A stretch of DNA of 64,000 nucleotides from Mycobacterium sp. 852014-50255_SCH5639931 (GCF_001665605.1 NZ_LZSV01000033.1:1-64000); one strand, 5' to 3'. Shown: positions 1-8,513, numbered from the stretch's first letter. Notes: a model not told the origin generated them from the sequence alone. Numbers and translations: made by a program.

Positions 1-18
1 GATGTGTATAAGAGACAG
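1..18 (+). other. Nextera transposon mosaic-end adapter remnant
   Basis: These bases are GATGTGTATAAGAGACAG, which equals bases 2-19 of the 19-bp Tn5/Nextera mosaic end used in library preparation. They sit exactly at the window edge and replace the 5' part of an mceE gene. They are a sequencing artefact, not genomic DNA, so residues translated from them must be ignored. Confidence 0.97.
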
Positions 19-1098
19 AAGTGGCATGGAATCGCGAACGTGCCGATGCCGGGCGGCCCGGGCTCCGGACCCGGCTCCTACACCGTCTACGTGCAGATGC
101 CCGACACGCTGGCCCTCAACGACAACAGCCGGGTGCGGGTGGCCGATGTCTTTGTCGGCACGGTGCGCGCGATCGGACTGAAGAACTGGGTCGCGACGCT
201 GACGCTACGTCTGGGCAAGAACGTCAAGTTGCCCAGGAACGCGACCGCCAAGATCGGACAGACCAGCCTGCTGGGTTCGCAGCATGTGGAGCTGGCGGCG
301 CCCCCCAACCCGTCTCCGGAGCTACTGAGGGACGGCGACACCATCCCGCTCAAGAATGCGTCCACTTACCCCACGACCGAGCAGACGCTCGCGAGTCTCG
401 CCATCGTGCTGCGCGGCGGAGGCATCCCGAACCTCGAAGTGCTGCAGAACGAGGTCTACAACATCGTGAACGGTCGGGCCGAGCAGATCCGTGCCTTCCT
501 CGGCAAGCTGGACACCTTCACCGCCCGGCTCGACGAGCAACGCGCTGACATCACCCGGGCCATCGATTCCACCAACCGGTTGCTGGCGTACGTCGGTCCC
601 CGCTCCGACGTCCTGGATCGGGTCCTCACCGAATTCCCGCCACTGCTCAAACATTTCGCCGATAAACAGCAACTTCTGATCGACGCGGTCGACGCTACGG
701 GGCGGCTCAGCGGAGTTGCCGACCAATACCTGTCGGCCGCGCGGGGCGACCTCCACCAGGATCTGTTGTCGCTGCAGTGCCCGTTGCGGGAACTCGGCCG
801 TGCCTCCCCCTACTTGATTCGCGCACTCAAGCTGATCCTGGTCCGGCCGTTCGACATCGACGCCGTGCCCAAGGCGTTCCGCGGCGACTACTTCAACTTG
901 TCGCTGACGCTCGACCTGACGATGAGCGCTGTCGACAACGCAGTCCTCACCGGGACCGGGTTCTCCGGAGCACTGCGTGCGCTCGAGCAATCGTGGGGCC
1001 GCGACCCCGAGACGATGATCCCGGACGTCCGGTACACGCCGAACCCCAACGACGCCCCCGGCGGCCCTCTGGTCGAAAGGGCGGACAGGCAATGCTGA
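19..1098 (+). CDS. mceE: Mce family lipoprotein, MceE class (5'-truncated)
   Basis: This is the C-terminal part of an MCE substrate-binding protein of the E (LprK-like lipoprotein) class. It is one of six Mce subunits thought to form a periplasmic lipid-import channel with YrbE permeases. The visible protein opens with the MlaD-like MCE domain (a GPGSGPGSYTV-type start, then a stretch rich in VRVADV, TAKIGQTSLLGS and VELAAP) over roughly residues 1-110. A long helical region with TTEQTLASL and coiled-coil character follows. The signal peptide, lipobox and first residues are missing because library adapter joins directly at a Lys-Trp codon pair. The stop overlaps the next gene's start by seven bases (ATGCTGA), which shows translational coupling. 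Which mce operon this is cannot be told. Confidence 0.93.
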   Translation, partial: KWHGIANVPMPGGPGSGPGSYTVYVQMPDTLALNDNSRVRVADVFVGTVRAIGLKNWVATLTLRLGKNVKLPRNATAKIGQTSLLGSQHVELAAPPNPSPELLRDGDTIPLKNASTYPTTEQTLASLAIVLRGGGIPNLEVLQNEVYNIVNGRAEQIRAFLGKLDTFTARLDEQRADITRAIDSTNRLLAYVGPRSDVLDRVLTEFPPLLKHFADKQQLLIDAVDATGRLSGVADQYLSAARGDLHQDLLSLQCPLRELGRASPYLIRALKLILVRPFDIDAVPKAFRGDYFNLSLTLDLTMSAVDNAVLTGTGFSGALRALEQSWGRDPETMIPDVRYTPNPNDAPGGPLVERADRQC

Positions 1099-2648
1099 CC
1101 CGCTTCATCAAGCGCCAGCTGGTCATGTTCGGCGTCCTGACTGCGATCACCGCGGTTGCGCTGGGCTGGTACTACTTGCAGATTCCCGCCGCGGCCGGGA
1201 TCGGCCAGTACACGCTGCAGGCGGACCTGCCCGCGTCGGGCGGTCTGTACAAGACCTCCAACGTGACGTATCGCGGTGAAACCATCGGCACGGTCACCGC
1301 TGTCGACCCGACCGCTACGGGCGCGCGGGTGACGATGAGCATCGGCGATCGTTACAGGATCCCGATTGACGCGTCGGCGAACGTGCATTCGGTGTCGGCA
1401 GTCGGTGAGCAGTATCTCGACCTGGTGTCGGTGGGTAACCCGCGCCAATACTTTTCGCCCGGTCAGACCATCACCAAGGGCACCATCCCCACCGACATCG
1501 GGCCGGCGATCGATGCCGCCAACCGGGGGCTGGCCGCGCTGCCCAAGGACAAGATCGCCACGCTGCTCGACGAAACAGCCCAAGCGGTAGGCGGATTGGG
1601 CCCCGCGCTGCAGCGACTGGTCGATGCGACGCAGGCGATCGCCGGTGACTTCAAGACCAACATCTCCGACATCAACGACATCGTCCAAAACTCCGGGCCC
1701 ATCATCGACAGCCAGGTCAACTCCGGTGACTCGATCGAGCGCTGGTCGCACAACCTGAACATCCTGGCCGCGCAGAGCGCGGAAAACGACCAGCACCTAC
1801 AAAGCATCCTGACCCAGGCGGCGCCGACCGCCGATCAGGTCAACGAGGTGTTCAGCGATGTCCGAGAGTCGCTCCCGCAGACACTGGCGAATCTCGAAAT
1901 CGTGCTCGACATGCTCAAGCGCTACCACAAGGGCGTCGAGCAACTGCTGGTGGCCTATCCGCAGGGCGCCTCGGAAGGTCAGACGGTCACGACTGCCTTC
2001 CCGGGCTACGCATCGCTCGGGACCTCGCTGACGATCAACCAGCCCCCGCCGTGTCTGACCGGGTTTCTCCCGGCATCCCAGTGGCGGTCTCCCGCGGATA
2101 CCAGCCTGGCGCCGATGCCGTCCGGAACGTATTGCAAGATCCCGCAGGACACCCCTGCCAACGCGGTGCGCGGCGCACGCAACCTTCCGTGTGTCGATGT
2201 CCCGGGTAAGCGGGCTGCGACGCCGCGTGAGTGCCGCGACCCCAAACCGTACGTTCCGTTGGGAACCAACCCGTGGTACGGCGACCCCAACCAGCTCGTC
2301 ACCTGCCCGGCGCCGGCGGCGCGCTGCGACCAGCCGGTGAAGCCGGGGCTGGTGATACCCGCGCCGTCGGTCAACAACGGCCTCAACCCGGCGCCCTCCG
2401 ACCGGGTGGCGGGGACGCCACCCCCGATCAGCGATCCACTGCAGCGGCCGGGATCGGGAACCGTGGAATGCAATGGGCAGCAGCCGAATCCCTGCGTCTA
2501 CACCCCCGGCGGTCCTCCCCCGGCCGTTTACCTCCCCCAGAGCGGCGAACTGGTGGGGCCCGACGGTGTGAAGTACGCGGTCGACAACTCGAGCAAAACG
2601 GGAGACGACGGCTGGAAGGACATGCTGGCGCCGCCGGCCAGCCGATGA
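1092..2648 (+). CDS. mceF: Mce family protein, MceF class
   Basis: This is the last Mce subunit (518 residues) of the operon, a periplasmic, membrane-anchored lipid-transport protein. An N-terminal membrane anchor (about residues 8-28, VMFGVLTAITAVALGWYYL) leads into the MCE domain, with YRGETIGTV and SAVGEQYLDL-type motifs at about 40-125. Next come a helical part to about 290 and a long Pro-rich, Cys-containing C-terminal tail, typical of MceF. The ATG at 1092 lies inside the end of mceE, so an upstream extension in the same frame is only a shadow. No further Mce-associated gene follows; the next gene is an antitoxin-like protein 15 bp downstream. Confidence 0.95.
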   Translation: MLTRFIKRQLVMFGVLTAITAVALGWYYLQIPAAAGIGQYTLQADLPASGGLYKTSNVTYRGETIGTVTAVDPTATGARVTMSIGDRYRIPIDASANVHSVSAVGEQYLDLVSVGNPRQYFSPGQTITKGTIPTDIGPAIDAANRGLAALPKDKIATLLDETAQAVGGLGPALQRLVDATQAIAGDFKTNISDINDIVQNSGPIIDSQVNSGDSIERWSHNLNILAAQSAENDQHLQSILTQAAPTADQVNEVFSDVRESLPQTLANLEIVLDMLKRYHKGVEQLLVAYPQGASEGQTVTTAFPGYASLGTSLTINQPPPCLTGFLPASQWRSPADTSLAPMPSGTYCKIPQDTPANAVRGARNLPCVDVPGKRAATPRECRDPKPYVPLGTNPWYGDPNQLVTCPAPAARCDQPVKPGLVIPAPSVNNGLNPAPSDRVAGTPPPISDPLQRPGSGTVECNGQQPNPCVYTPGGPPPAVYLPQSGELVGPDGVKYAVDNSSKTGDDGWKDMLAPPASR

Positions 2649-2663
2649 AGGGATTGGATTGAA

Positions 2664-3137
2664 ATGCGGGAAGCCATTGGCCTAGGCCAACTTCGGAGTG
2701 ACGCCTGTACGTATCTCGAACGGGTTGCCGCCGGGGAGACCATCGATGTCGTCCGTCGCGGCAAGCTCGTGGCGCGGATGGTGCCCGTCGGTGACTGGAG
2801 GGTGGCTCCCATCCCGGCGCGGTCTGCGAAACTCGCGGCGCGGGACGCCGGCGGGTGGGTCGGGCTGGACGAACTGCGAACGCGCGCCGGGCGCTGCTTC
2901 GACCGGGTCGCGGCCGGGGAGACGATCAGCGTTGTTCGCGGCGGCAGATTGTTGGCGCAGATCGTGTCCGCCGGTGAAGCGGAGAGGACCCCGAGCCCGG
3001 TCGACACCGGCGGCGGGATCGAGCTCGACGAATTGCGAAAGCGTGCGGGGCGCTACTTCGACGAGGTTGCGGCGGGCCAGACGATCGACGTCATCCGGGG
3101 CGGCAAGCTGGTTGCCCGCATCGTGTCGGTCGCCTAG
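2664..3137 (+). CDS. Triple Phd/YefM-type antitoxin-like domain protein, no toxin partner
   Basis: The protein has 157 residues and contains three tandem copies of one unit of about 40 residues. Each copy reads as a helix with LxxLR...A...(Y/C)(L/F)..VAAGE/Q, then TI.V(V/I)R.GKLVARIV-like strands, at about residues 5-45, 64-105 and 113-156. This matches the N-terminal DNA-binding fold of Phd/YefM/VapB-type antitoxins, which normally occurs once and is followed by a toxin-binding tail. No toxin gene (PIN, Doc or RelE) lies on either side; the neighbours are mceF and a PNPOx-like gene. The start ATG has a purine-rich leader (GAAGGGATTGGATTGAA). It may act as a compact DNA-binding repressor rather than an antitoxin; that role is inferred. 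Confidence 0.72.
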   Translation: MREAIGLGQLRSDACTYLERVAAGETIDVVRRGKLVARMVPVGDWRVAPIPARSAKLAARDAGGWVGLDELRTRAGRCFDRVAAGETISVVRGGRLLAQIVSAGEAERTPSPVDTGGGIELDELRKRAGRYFDEVAAGQTIDVIRGGKLVARIVSVA

Positions 3138-3216
3138 GGACACCGCCCGCCATGAACAGCCGCTGGTTTCCCGCGATGCACGGAAGGTTTGCGGTCGCGG
3201 CGGCGTTACGGCTCAT

Positions 3217-4068
3217 GTGACCGCGACCGGCTTCCACGAGGGCGAGACCGCAACGCAGCGCCGGGCGGGCGTCGAAGCCGAGGCCAGGCGGCTCGAGGGC
3301 ATGCTCGACTCATCGGGCCTGTCTCCGGGCGCCGCAAAGTTTCTCGCGTCACAGCGGTTCGCCGTGCTGACCGCGCGCGACCACGCGGGGGTCCTCTGGA
3401 TCTCGCCGTTGGCCGCACCGCCGGGTTTCCTCCGCGGCCACCATGACATCTTGCGGGTGTCGGCGTTCCCCCGCGGCGGCGATCCCCTGCACGAGATCCC
3501 GACCGGCCAACAGGTAGGACTGATCGCCATCGACTTCGCCACCCGCCGCAGGCTACGGGTCAACGGCGAGCTTGTCAGTGCTGACCACCCGGGTGGTATG
3601 ACCGTCCGCGTCGATCAGTCATACGGCAACTGCCCCAAGTACATTCATCGCCACGCCATCGATGGGGCCACCCTTGCTGCCCCTCCTCAAATAGCTGCGA
3701 GACGCGCGACCGTTCTGGATGCGTCCGATCAAGCGTTGATTGCACGGGCCGACACGTTCTTTCTCGGCACCAGCCATCCCACCCGTGGTCGAGATGCGTC
3801 ACATCGCGGAGGACCACCGGGATTCGTCCGAGTCGACTCCGCAGACCGACTGTGGTGGCCGGATTTTCCGGGGAACAACATGTTCAACAGTTATGGCAAC
3901 CTGGCCGTCGACGACGAGGCCGCTTTGCTGTTCCTCGATTTCGAAACCGGCGCCACCCTGCACATAACCGGCACCGCACACGTGCGGTGGACCACCCCGG
4001 GCGAGGCAGGCGATGACGGCGGAGTGGGTCGAAACGTCGCATTCGCCGTGGACGCCGTCGCCCGCTAG
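3217..4068 (+). CDS. Pyridoxamine 5'-phosphate oxidase (PNPOx)-family flavin/F420-fold protein
   Basis: A 283-residue protein of the PNPOx-like split beta-barrel superfamily. The N-terminal part has FLASQRFAVLTARDHAGVLWISPLAAPPGF, typical of the flavin/F420-binding barrel. The C-terminal half repeats the pattern (DTFFLGTSHPTRGRDASHRGGPPGFVRV, WWPDFPGNNMFNSYGNL). Family members of this size are usually annotated as PNPOx-family FAD- or FMN-binding oxidoreductases of unknown substrate. The GTG at 3217 is chosen because the frame has no ATG upstream and the family start falls close by. The 3' end overlaps the convergent TetR gene by 4 bp. The specific reaction is unknown. Confidence 0.8.
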   Translation: MTATGFHEGETATQRRAGVEAEARRLEGMLDSSGLSPGAAKFLASQRFAVLTARDHAGVLWISPLAAPPGFLRGHHDILRVSAFPRGGDPLHEIPTGQQVGLIAIDFATRRRLRVNGELVSADHPGGMTVRVDQSYGNCPKYIHRHAIDGATLAAPPQIAARRATVLDASDQALIARADTFFLGTSHPTRGRDASHRGGPPGFVRVDSADRLWWPDFPGNNMFNSYGNLAVDDEAALLFLDFETGATLHITGTAHVRWTTPGEAGDDGGVGRNVAFAVDAVAR

Positions 4069-4706
4069 CCTTCGAAGAGTCCCCCGTCCGGTAAGGGGAG
4101 TTGGCAGATGGCGTGCGCCTCGTCGGCGCTGAGCCCGAACAACCGCAGAACGTTTTCGGTGACGACGTCGGCCGCGCGCGCATCGTCGCGATCGGGATGG
4201 TCACGCAACAAATTTCCGAGGCCCAGCAGCGCTCCCCCGGCCATGGCGAGGGCTAACTCGGGGTCCTCGACGTCGAACCGCCCGGCCGCCACGCCGGCTT
4301 TGATGTCGCGGAGTGCGCGCGGGGCCAGACCCCGTTCCGACGACAGCAGTTCCAGCCCGTTGGCCAACAAGATCCGGCTCTCCTGCGGGTGCCGACGAAA
4401 CAGCCGGCCAGTCAGCCGAAAACTGGTGGCGAAAGTTTGGGCCGGGTCCTCGATGGCTTCGGTGAGCTGATCGAGCATCGAGCCGTAGGCGTCGAGGACG
4501 TCGGCGACCGCGGCCTCGAACAACTGCTCCTTGCTGTCGAAGTGGTTGTAGAAGGACCCCATCCCGACGTCGGCGGCCTGGGTGATTTCCAGGACCGGGA
4601 CGTTTACCTTGCCCTCGGCGATCAGCCGCTGCGCGGCTTTGACCAGCGCAGCCCGGGTACGCCGCTTGCGCCGCTCCAGCCTGGTCGGTTCTGCCGTCGC
4701 GCTCAT
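4065..4706 (-). CDS. TetR/AcrR family transcriptional repressor
   Basis: A 213-residue TetR-type regulator. The N-terminal helix-turn-helix spans about residues 15-65, with RRKRRTRAALVKAAQRLI and the recognition helix near ADVGMGSFYNHFDSKEQL. The ligand-binding domain follows. It is divergent from the aromatic catabolic operon starting at 4802, and the 95-bp gap holds two near-identical palindromes that are the likely operators (4729-4742 and 4771-4784). It probably represses both its own gene and the operon until an aromatic intermediate binds; that function is inferred from position and the sites. Confidence 0.93.
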   Translation of the reverse strand: MSATAEPTRLERRKRRTRAALVKAAQRLIAEGKVNVPVLEITQAADVGMGSFYNHFDSKEQLFEAAVADVLDAYGSMLDQLTEAIEDPAQTFATSFRLTGRLFRRHPQESRILLANGLELLSSERGLAPRALRDIKAGVAAGRFDVEDPELALAMAGGALLGLGNLLRDHPDRDDARAADVVTENVLRLFGLSADEAHAICQLPLPDGGLFEG

Positions 4707-4728
4707 TCATAGCAGTATGCATCAGTTA

Positions 4729-4742
4729 TGAGGATTCCGTCA
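4729..4742. promoter_or_regulatory. Putative TetR operator 1 (TGAGGATTCCGTCA)
   Basis: A 14-bp imperfect palindrome differing from the site at 4771 by only two bases. The two sites are 42 bp apart start to start, close to four helical turns. It lies just upstream of the TetR gene, so it would cover that gene's promoter. Confidence 0.65.
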
Positions 4743-4770
4743 GATCCTTGACTGAACCTTCTCTCGTATG

Positions 4771-4784
4771 TGACGATTTCGTCA
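4771..4784. promoter_or_regulatory. Putative TetR operator 2 (TGACGATTTCGTCA)
   Basis: A palindrome with perfect 6-base arms (TGACGA/TCGTCA) around TT, 17 bp before the ATG of the dioxygenase gene. A Shine-Dalgarno-like GGGAG (4792-4796) follows. Its position over the expected transcription start fits repression of the catabolic operon. Confidence 0.7.
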
Positions 4785-4801
4785 GTTAGTTGGGAGTTGT
4801 C

Positions 4802-5932
4802 ATGGATTTGACCGATAGCGCCAGCCGGCAGGCGCACAGCGAGCAGACCGCACGGCCCGGCGAGCATCCGGGGCGGTCGCGTAACCCGGTGATCAAAGTC
4901 GCCGACATCGCGTGGTTGGAGTTCGAGCGCCCGGACCTGACCCGGGCCGAGGCGTTCGCGCGGACGTTCGGCTTCCACACGGCACAACACGGCCCGGACG
5001 AACTGCAGTTACGCGGAACATGGGCGGGAGCGCCATGCCTCATCTTGCGTCGCGGCCGGCGAAGCCGCTTCGCCGGCGCGGCGTTCCGGGCGACCGACGA
5101 GGCCGACGTGCTCCGGTTGGCGGACTCCGCGGGCGCATCCGTGCGGCCGCTGCCGGAAACCATCGGCGGGGTGTCGGTCGAGTTGATCGACCCCAGTGGC
5201 ATGCCGGTCCGCGTCGTCGCCGGATTGCATGAACTCCCGGAACTGCCGGGCCAACAAACCCCCGCCTTCAATTTCGGAAACGACATGCGGCGCGTCAACA
5301 CCGGCCAGCGTCCGCCCCGAGAGCCCGCGCGGGTGCAGCGCCTGGGCCACCTCGTGGTGCAGTCGACCAAGTACGTCGAGGCGCTGAACTGGTATCTGGA
5401 CAACCTGGGCATGATCGTCAGCGATTTCCTGTACTTCCCCGGCCAGCGCGACCGAGGCCCAACCATGAGTTTCATCCGGTGCGACCGTGGCTCGACACCG
5501 GCCGACCATCACACCTTGGCGATGGCCCTCGGTCCGGCCAACCGCTACGTCCATTCGGCATATCAGGTCAGCGATCTCGACGCGCTGGCCGCCGGCGGCG
5601 AATACCTTGGTGCGCGGGGCTATTCCCGGTCCTGGGGAATCGGCAGGCACATTCAGGGCAGTCAGATCTTCGACTACTGGCGCGATCCCGATGGCTATCT
5701 GTTCGAACACTTCACCGATGGCGACTTGTTCGACAACACGCTGGACCCGGGCTGGGCGCCCTTCACCGCATCCGGGCTGGCCCAGTGGGGGCCACCGGCT
5801 ACCAAGGATTTCCTCGGAACCGACGCGAAATCGGCTCGGCGCGAATTGGTTTCGATGGCCACCGCGCTCCGCGCGGACAACGAATTCGATGTCAAACGCC
5901 TGGTCGGCCTACTGAAAGTTCCCACCTCATGA
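4802..5932 (+). CDS. Extradiol (meta-cleavage) dioxygenase, VOC superfamily
   Basis: A 376-residue type I extradiol dioxygenase-like protein with two vicinal-oxygen-chelate domains (about 30-145 and 178-320), longer than BphC (about 290-300). The expected 2-His-1-carboxylate iron ligands are visible as His183 (RLGHLVV), His251 (YVHSAYQV) and Glu302 (YLFEHFTD). Their spacing (68 and 51) is close to that of BphC (64 and 50). It should open catechol-type rings using Fe(II) and O2. The ATG at 4802 is preferred over an in-frame TTG at 4790 because GGGAG lies 5 bp upstream of it. It is the first gene of a three-gene operon coupled by 4-bp overlaps. Confidence 0.85.
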   Translation: MDLTDSASRQAHSEQTARPGEHPGRSRNPVIKVADIAWLEFERPDLTRAEAFARTFGFHTAQHGPDELQLRGTWAGAPCLILRRGRRSRFAGAAFRATDEADVLRLADSAGASVRPLPETIGGVSVELIDPSGMPVRVVAGLHELPELPGQQTPAFNFGNDMRRVNTGQRPPREPARVQRLGHLVVQSTKYVEALNWYLDNLGMIVSDFLYFPGQRDRGPTMSFIRCDRGSTPADHHTLAMALGPANRYVHSAYQVSDLDALAAGGEYLGARGYSRSWGIGRHIQGSQIFDYWRDPDGYLFEHFTDGDLFDNTLDPGWAPFTASGLAQWGPPATKDFLGTDAKSARRELVSMATALRADNEFDVKRLVGLLKVPTS

Positions 5933-6879
5933 CCCTTTCCGTGCTGCACACCGCCTCTGAAACCGGCCACGGCTGGTGGCTCAAGACCGCCAACGGCGCA
6001 GTCAAGATCGACACCACGGCCACCAGCACCGCAGCGCTGCTGGCCGACCGGGCCGCCATCGAGAGAGCGGCCAACGGTACCGAGACCGTTGCCGTCGACA
6101 CCCTCAACTTGATCTCACCGGTGACCCGGCCGTGCCGAGTCATCGCCCAAATGACCAATTACGAATCGCACGTCAGGGACGCGGGCATGGATCCGGCGTC
6201 AATCCCGCTCACGTTCTTCCGCAAGGCATCGGCGTCCATCAACGGGCCTTTCGATGACATCGTCAAACCGCAGCACGTCAGGCTGCTCGACTACGAGGTG
6301 GAGATCGGCCTCGTCATCGGCCGTGCGATTGCCATCGGCACCACCATCTCCGAAGACAACCTGGACGATTTCGTCGCCGGGTTGGTCGTCACGAACGACG
6401 TCTCCGCGCGGGACATTCAACTTCCGCAAACCCAGTTCTACGAGGCCAAGTCGTATCCGACTTTCACACCGGTCGGCCCGGAGCTGGTGCTACTCACCGC
6501 CAATGAGCTCAAGCGCTTCGGCGATCTGCGCCTGCGCCTGCGTGTCAATGGCCAGGAACGTCAAAACGCCCTCGTCGAGGGCGACATGCTGTATCGGCCA
6601 CTGGAAGCGCTGCAGTCGCTCACCCAGTTCCAGGAACTCGCCCCGGGTGACCTGGTGCTCACCGGCACCCCGGCCGGCACCGCGCTGAGCGCCCCGCCGA
6701 AGCCCGTGCAGCTCATCGGAAACCTGTTGCCGCCCGCCATGAAATGGAAGATGTTCTTCTCGCGCCAGGCCGCCAACCAGAATTACCTGCATGACGGCGA
6801 CGTCGTCGAGGCGTCGGTGGCCACCGACGACGGGGCCATCGATCTCGGAACGCAGCGCACCGCAGTCCGATTCGCGTGA
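5929..6879 (+). CDS. Fumarylacetoacetate hydrolase (FAH) family protein
   Basis: A 316-residue FAH-family enzyme. The C-terminal catalytic domain shows LLDYEVEIGLVIGR (metal-binding Glu pair), the GLVVTNDVSARD motif, and the GDLVLTGTPAGTA motif near residue 245. Family members hydrolyse C-C bonds, decarboxylate, or isomerise or hydrate ring-cleavage products (as MhpD/HpcG/HpaG-like proteins do). Its ATG overlaps the dioxygenase stop (ATGA), and its stop overlaps the next GTG. The context suggests it processes the ring-fission product made by the preceding dioxygenase; the exact reaction is not readable from the sequence. Confidence 0.87.
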   Translation: MTLSVLHTASETGHGWWLKTANGAVKIDTTATSTAALLADRAAIERAANGTETVAVDTLNLISPVTRPCRVIAQMTNYESHVRDAGMDPASIPLTFFRKASASINGPFDDIVKPQHVRLLDYEVEIGLVIGRAIAIGTTISEDNLDDFVAGLVVTNDVSARDIQLPQTQFYEAKSYPTFTPVGPELVLLTANELKRFGDLRLRLRVNGQERQNALVEGDMLYRPLEALQSLTQFQELAPGDLVLTGTPAGTALSAPPKPVQLIGNLLPPAMKWKMFFSRQAANQNYLHDGDVVEASVATDDGAIDLGTQRTAVRFA

Positions 6880-8513
6880 CCACCCCGTCGACCCGCCGGG
6901 TCCCCGTCGTCATCGTCGGCGCCGGACCGACCGGCGTCACCGCCGCCACGTTGTTGGCGCAGTACGGCGTCGACTGCCTGGTGCTCGACCGTTGGCCCGG
7001 CGTGTACGCCCAACCGCGCGCCGTGCACCTGGACGATGAGATCTATCGCATCATCGCCCGCCTCGGGATCGCCGACGAGTTCGCCGCGATGTCGCGGCCG
7101 ACGCTGGGCCTGCGGCTGGTAGACAACCGTTTCCGCACGCTGGCCGAGTTCAACCGCGATCCCGGGCGCAGTGTGCACGGCTACCCGCAGGCCAACATGT
7201 TCGACCAGCCGGAATTGGAGGCCCTGCTGCGGGCCAACCTCGAACGCCACGCCAACGCCCGGCTGCGCGGGAACGCCGACGTCACCGACATCGTGACGGG
7301 CGCAACACGTGTCCGGGTCACCTTCACCGATCGCTCCGACGGCCGCGCTCACCAGGTCGACGCCGACTACCTGCTGGGCTGCGACGGCGCCAACAGCATG
7401 GTGCGCACCCAGATCGGCTCGGCCATGCGGGACTTGAACTTTCAGCAGCGCTGGCTGGTTGTGGACATCGCCAGCGACGCGGATCTGGGCCAGTGGGACG
7501 GGGTCCACCAGGTGTGCGACCCGGGTCGCGCGGGGACCTACATGCGCATCGGGCCGGCCCGCTACCGGTGGGAGTTCCAATTGCTGGCCGGCGAAACCGC
7601 GAATGACTTCGGCAGCCTGGACCGATTGCGGCCCTTGATCGAGCCGTGGACGAGTACCGTACCCATCGGCAAGCTGACGCTGTTGCGGGTCGCCGAGTAC
7701 ACCTTCCGCGCGCAGATCGCCGATCGCTGGCGTCGAGGCAACGTCTTCATCCTCGGCGACGCTGCGCACCTCACTCCCCCGTTCATCGGCCAGGGTATGG
7801 GAGCGGGACTGCGAGACGCGGCCAACCTCGCGTGGAAGATTGCCGGAGTTCACCACGGCACCCTGGCGCCGAGCGTTCTGGAGACTTATGAGCGGGAACG
7901 TAAACCGCATACCCGATCGATGATTCGCCTGGCGCTGAGCGTCGGTTGGGCCATGACCGGCGGCGGCCGCCTGGGCAATGCGGCCCGCCGGGCGGTGTTG
8001 CCACGGCTGCGGCTCATCCCCGGCCTGCGAGACAAGGTCGTCGACTCGAGAACCCCTGCGCTGCACCGTTCCGCGTTGGTACGCCGATCCCTGCGACCGC
8101 ACCGGCTCGCCGGCATGCTCTGCCCGAACCCGACGCTACGCGACGGTCAACGTTTGGACGACGTGCTCGGCGGCGGTTTCGCGTTGATCAGCACCGCCCG
8201 CCCTGGTGCGGCCGACGAGGCGGCGCTGCGGCAGCGCCAAGTCACCGTGCTGGTCGCCGAAGCCGGCAGCCCGCTGGAGGCATGGCTAAAACGAGGCCGT
8301 GCCACCGCCGCACTGGTGCGCCCCGACCGTACCGTGGCGCACGCCGAACGCGACCTTGCCGCCCTTTGTGCCTGGACGGCAACCGTCATTCGCCCCGCCG
8401 CAGTTCAGGCGGATGCCGCAGGCCGCGCGACGATCACAGGCGTCCGAACCGAATGCAGGACCGCGTTGCTGACGGATCCCAACAGCACACCGGTCAGACC
8501 GCCGCGCCCATGA
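6876..8513 (+). CDS. FAD-dependent aromatic hydroxylase, MhpA-like
   Basis: A 545-residue class A flavoprotein monooxygenase similar to 3-(3-hydroxyphenyl)propionate hydroxylase (MhpA). The Rossmann motif VIVGAGPTG is at about residues 11-19. The second FAD/NADPH motif GCDGANS is near 168, and the FILGDAAHLTPPFIGQGM motif lies at about 290-308. A thioredoxin-like C-terminal domain follows. It should add the ortho hydroxyl that makes a catechol for the upstream dioxygenase. GTG start, coupled by 4 bp to the FAH gene. Unusually, its last 109 bp overlap the 3' end of the convergent stress-protein gene, so both C-termini are encoded on opposite strands of the same DNA. Confidence 0.88.
   Translation: MTTPSTRRVPVVIVGAGPTGVTAATLLAQYGVDCLVLDRWPGVYAQPRAVHLDDEIYRIIARLGIADEFAAMSRPTLGLRLVDNRFRTLAEFNRDPGRSVHGYPQANMFDQPELEALLRANLERHANARLRGNADVTDIVTGATRVRVTFTDRSDGRAHQVDADYLLGCDGANSMVRTQIGSAMRDLNFQQRWLVVDIASDADLGQWDGVHQVCDPGRAGTYMRIGPARYRWEFQLLAGETANDFGSLDRLRPLIEPWTSTVPIGKLTLLRVAEYTFRAQIADRWRRGNVFILGDAAHLTPPFIGQGMGAGLRDAANLAWKIAGVHHGTLAPSVLETYERERKPHTRSMIRLALSVGWAMTGGGRLGNAARRAVLPRLRLIPGLRDKVVDSRTPALHRSALVRRSLRPHRLAGMLCPNPTLRDGQRLDDVLGGGFALISTARPGAADEAALRQRQVTVLVAEAGSPLEAWLKRGRATAALVRPDRTVAHAERDLAALCAWTATVIRPAAVQADAAGRATITGVRTECRTALLTDPNSTPVRPPRP

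Noticed and set aside
3152..3220. A 22-codon frame ending in ATGTGA at the PNPOx-like gene start
   Set aside because: The stop overlap looks like coupling, but there is no good ribosome site and no conserved feature, so it was not listed as a gene.
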